Source: Basidiobolus meristosporus CBS 931.73 | Lineage: Eukaryota > Basidiobolomycota > Basidiobolomycetes > Basidiobolales > Basidiobolaceae | Length of the DNA stretch: 64,000 bases | Direction: 5' to 3' | NCBI GenBank assembly: GCA_002104905.1 | Contig: MCFE01000309.1 | Span: 33,777-97,776, forward strand | Shown: positions 63,200-64,000 of the stretch, piece by piece | How positions within the stretch are numbered: the first letter of the stretch is position 1 | Layout of the letters: every line of letters begins with the position of its first letter | Program-made: the position numbers and the translations under genes | The notes under the pieces: generated by a model | Databases searched by the model: none | The model's input: the letters and a program-made list of their open reading frames with translations, nothing else | Told to the model about the DNA's origin: nothing

Positions 63200-64000
63200 G
63201 TTCCACAACTTTGGTGGGAACCCAACTGCTTTATGCCACTGTCCATTCACTGGTTCCCACACATCTGGGTCTTTAGCCGGCACTGCAAGGTCTAGCTCCT
63301 CATCTGTCAGTCTTTGCAATAAATCCTTTCAATATTCCAGTGCATTTTCTTAAGCACTGCTCTTGAAGAAGTACTGCAACCTCTTGGTGTGCCTATCAAT
63401 GTTCCAAAACTCCACTGAAGGCATTGTGATAGTCTTTTGAGCTCTTGACATTGTAGCCTTGTCTGTCAGTGGGATCTCCACTCTGTCAACAACAGAGGCT
63501 GTGGAGGCTGTGGTAGACAAATTGCCTTTTTCAGCAAGCTCATCTACCTTGATGGAGTGTAGCTCAACTGGCTGCGCTTCAACTCTTGTGAAAACAGCGG
63601 TTTTCTTGTTGGTAATTCTTCTTGGCTGTGATGGGATTCAGTCTGTTCCTGGCTTGTGGTGTTAATTGGCAAGAACTGCAGTTTTTTTGCATGCCTCCCT
63701 GTCTCAGGCTTGGGTAGACATTTTCCCTTTACCTTTTCCTTCATCACTGCCAGGTCTTTCACTGCTACTTTGTCTGAGTGCTTCTTGTAAAGAACTACAT
63801 TTTCTCCTGGATAAATTCTGCTCTGACAAATCTGTTTTGGCCTGCTTGTCCCTTGCTGGCACTCTTCTGGCAGCCTGGCATTTCTTTTCTGCTTGTTTTG
63901 AGCTCTCAACCATAGTTGTGACAGGCTCCTGTAAGTGCGGCTGGCTATTATCACTGCCAGGTCCTTCACTGCTACTTTGACTGGGTGCCTCTTGAGTGGT
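63200..64000 (-). pseudogene. CACTA-3, part of accessory gene, runs off the window
   Basis: Matches CACTA-1 3260-4060 with high similarity: 3' untranslated end and C-terminal repeats (63544-63969, LWLRAQNKQKRNARLPEECQQG, VAVKDLAVMKEKVKGK). The left TIR is missing because A4 abuts at 63199. More of the gene should lie beyond 64000. Confidence 0.75.

Overview
The window looks like a gene-poor, transposon-filled heterochromatic block of a eukaryote, most likely a filamentous fungus and probably a basidiomycete. This is inferred from AT-rich DNA, Ty3/gypsy and Ty1/copia elements of fungal type, and CACTA-class Tnp2 transposases whose C-terminus has the usual basidiomycete signature (a LLH...CGP-like stretch followed by FPMEQ-C-G). 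The species cannot be named from the sequence. I found no host gene, rRNA, tRNA or CRISPR array. Every coding stretch belongs to a mobile element.

Families (names are mine). Gypsy-A has LTRs of about 1.2 kb (TGTGGTAATGG...ACACAACA) carrying an AAAGGGG-rich minisatellite. Gypsy-B has 368-bp LTRs (TGTTATGATC...TTGTAACA). Gypsy-C has LTRs of about 1.07 kb (TGTAGTGGGG...CACCACA). Copia-1 has 369-bp LTRs and Copia-2 a 349-bp LTR. The CACTA elements encode a Tnp2 transposase on one strand and an unrecognised accessory protein divergently. The PIF/Harbinger-like family has TIR AGACTTGTTCC and includes foldback MITEs.

Layout. 1-723 is a Gypsy-A relic (A1). 724-18083 is Gypsy-B copy B1, which holds CACTA-1 (2775-12562) in its RT gene. 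CACTA-1 in turn holds a solo Gypsy-C LTR and a 3'-truncated Copia-2. The 3' LTR of B1 is split by a PIF/Harbinger element (14530-17946). 18096-33136 is a second Gypsy-A relic (A2), split by Gypsy-A copy A3 (19108-30380, itself holding the young Copia-1 at 22743-27428) and by a Gypsy-B deletion derivative (30782-32340). 33137-47085 is a cluster of Gypsy-B fragments and CACTA-2. CACTA-2 is split by about 7.4 kb of Gypsy-B copies and also carries a solo copia LTR. 47330-56206 is Gypsy-C, whose 5' LTR is broken by a foldback MITE and by two solo Gypsy-A LTRs in opposite orientations. 56226-63199 is a nearly intact Gypsy-A (A4) whose 5' LTR is replaced by an inverted repeat. 63200-64000 is the start of a third CACTA copy.

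The nesting gives a relative clock. A1/A2 and the CACTA/Gypsy-B cluster are oldest. Copia-1 (LTRs differing at about 3 of 369 sites, perfect 5-bp target duplication, one 1305-codon frame) and A4 are youngest. No gene set forms a cellular pathway. The functional units are gag-protease-RT-RNase H-integrase sets in the retroelements and transposase plus accessory ORF in the DNA elements. Most copies are broken. Those closest to intact are Copia-1 (frame intact, but RT active site YVDD changed to YVDN), A4 (two in-frame stops, one of them conserved between copies) and the PIF element (DDE triad intact).
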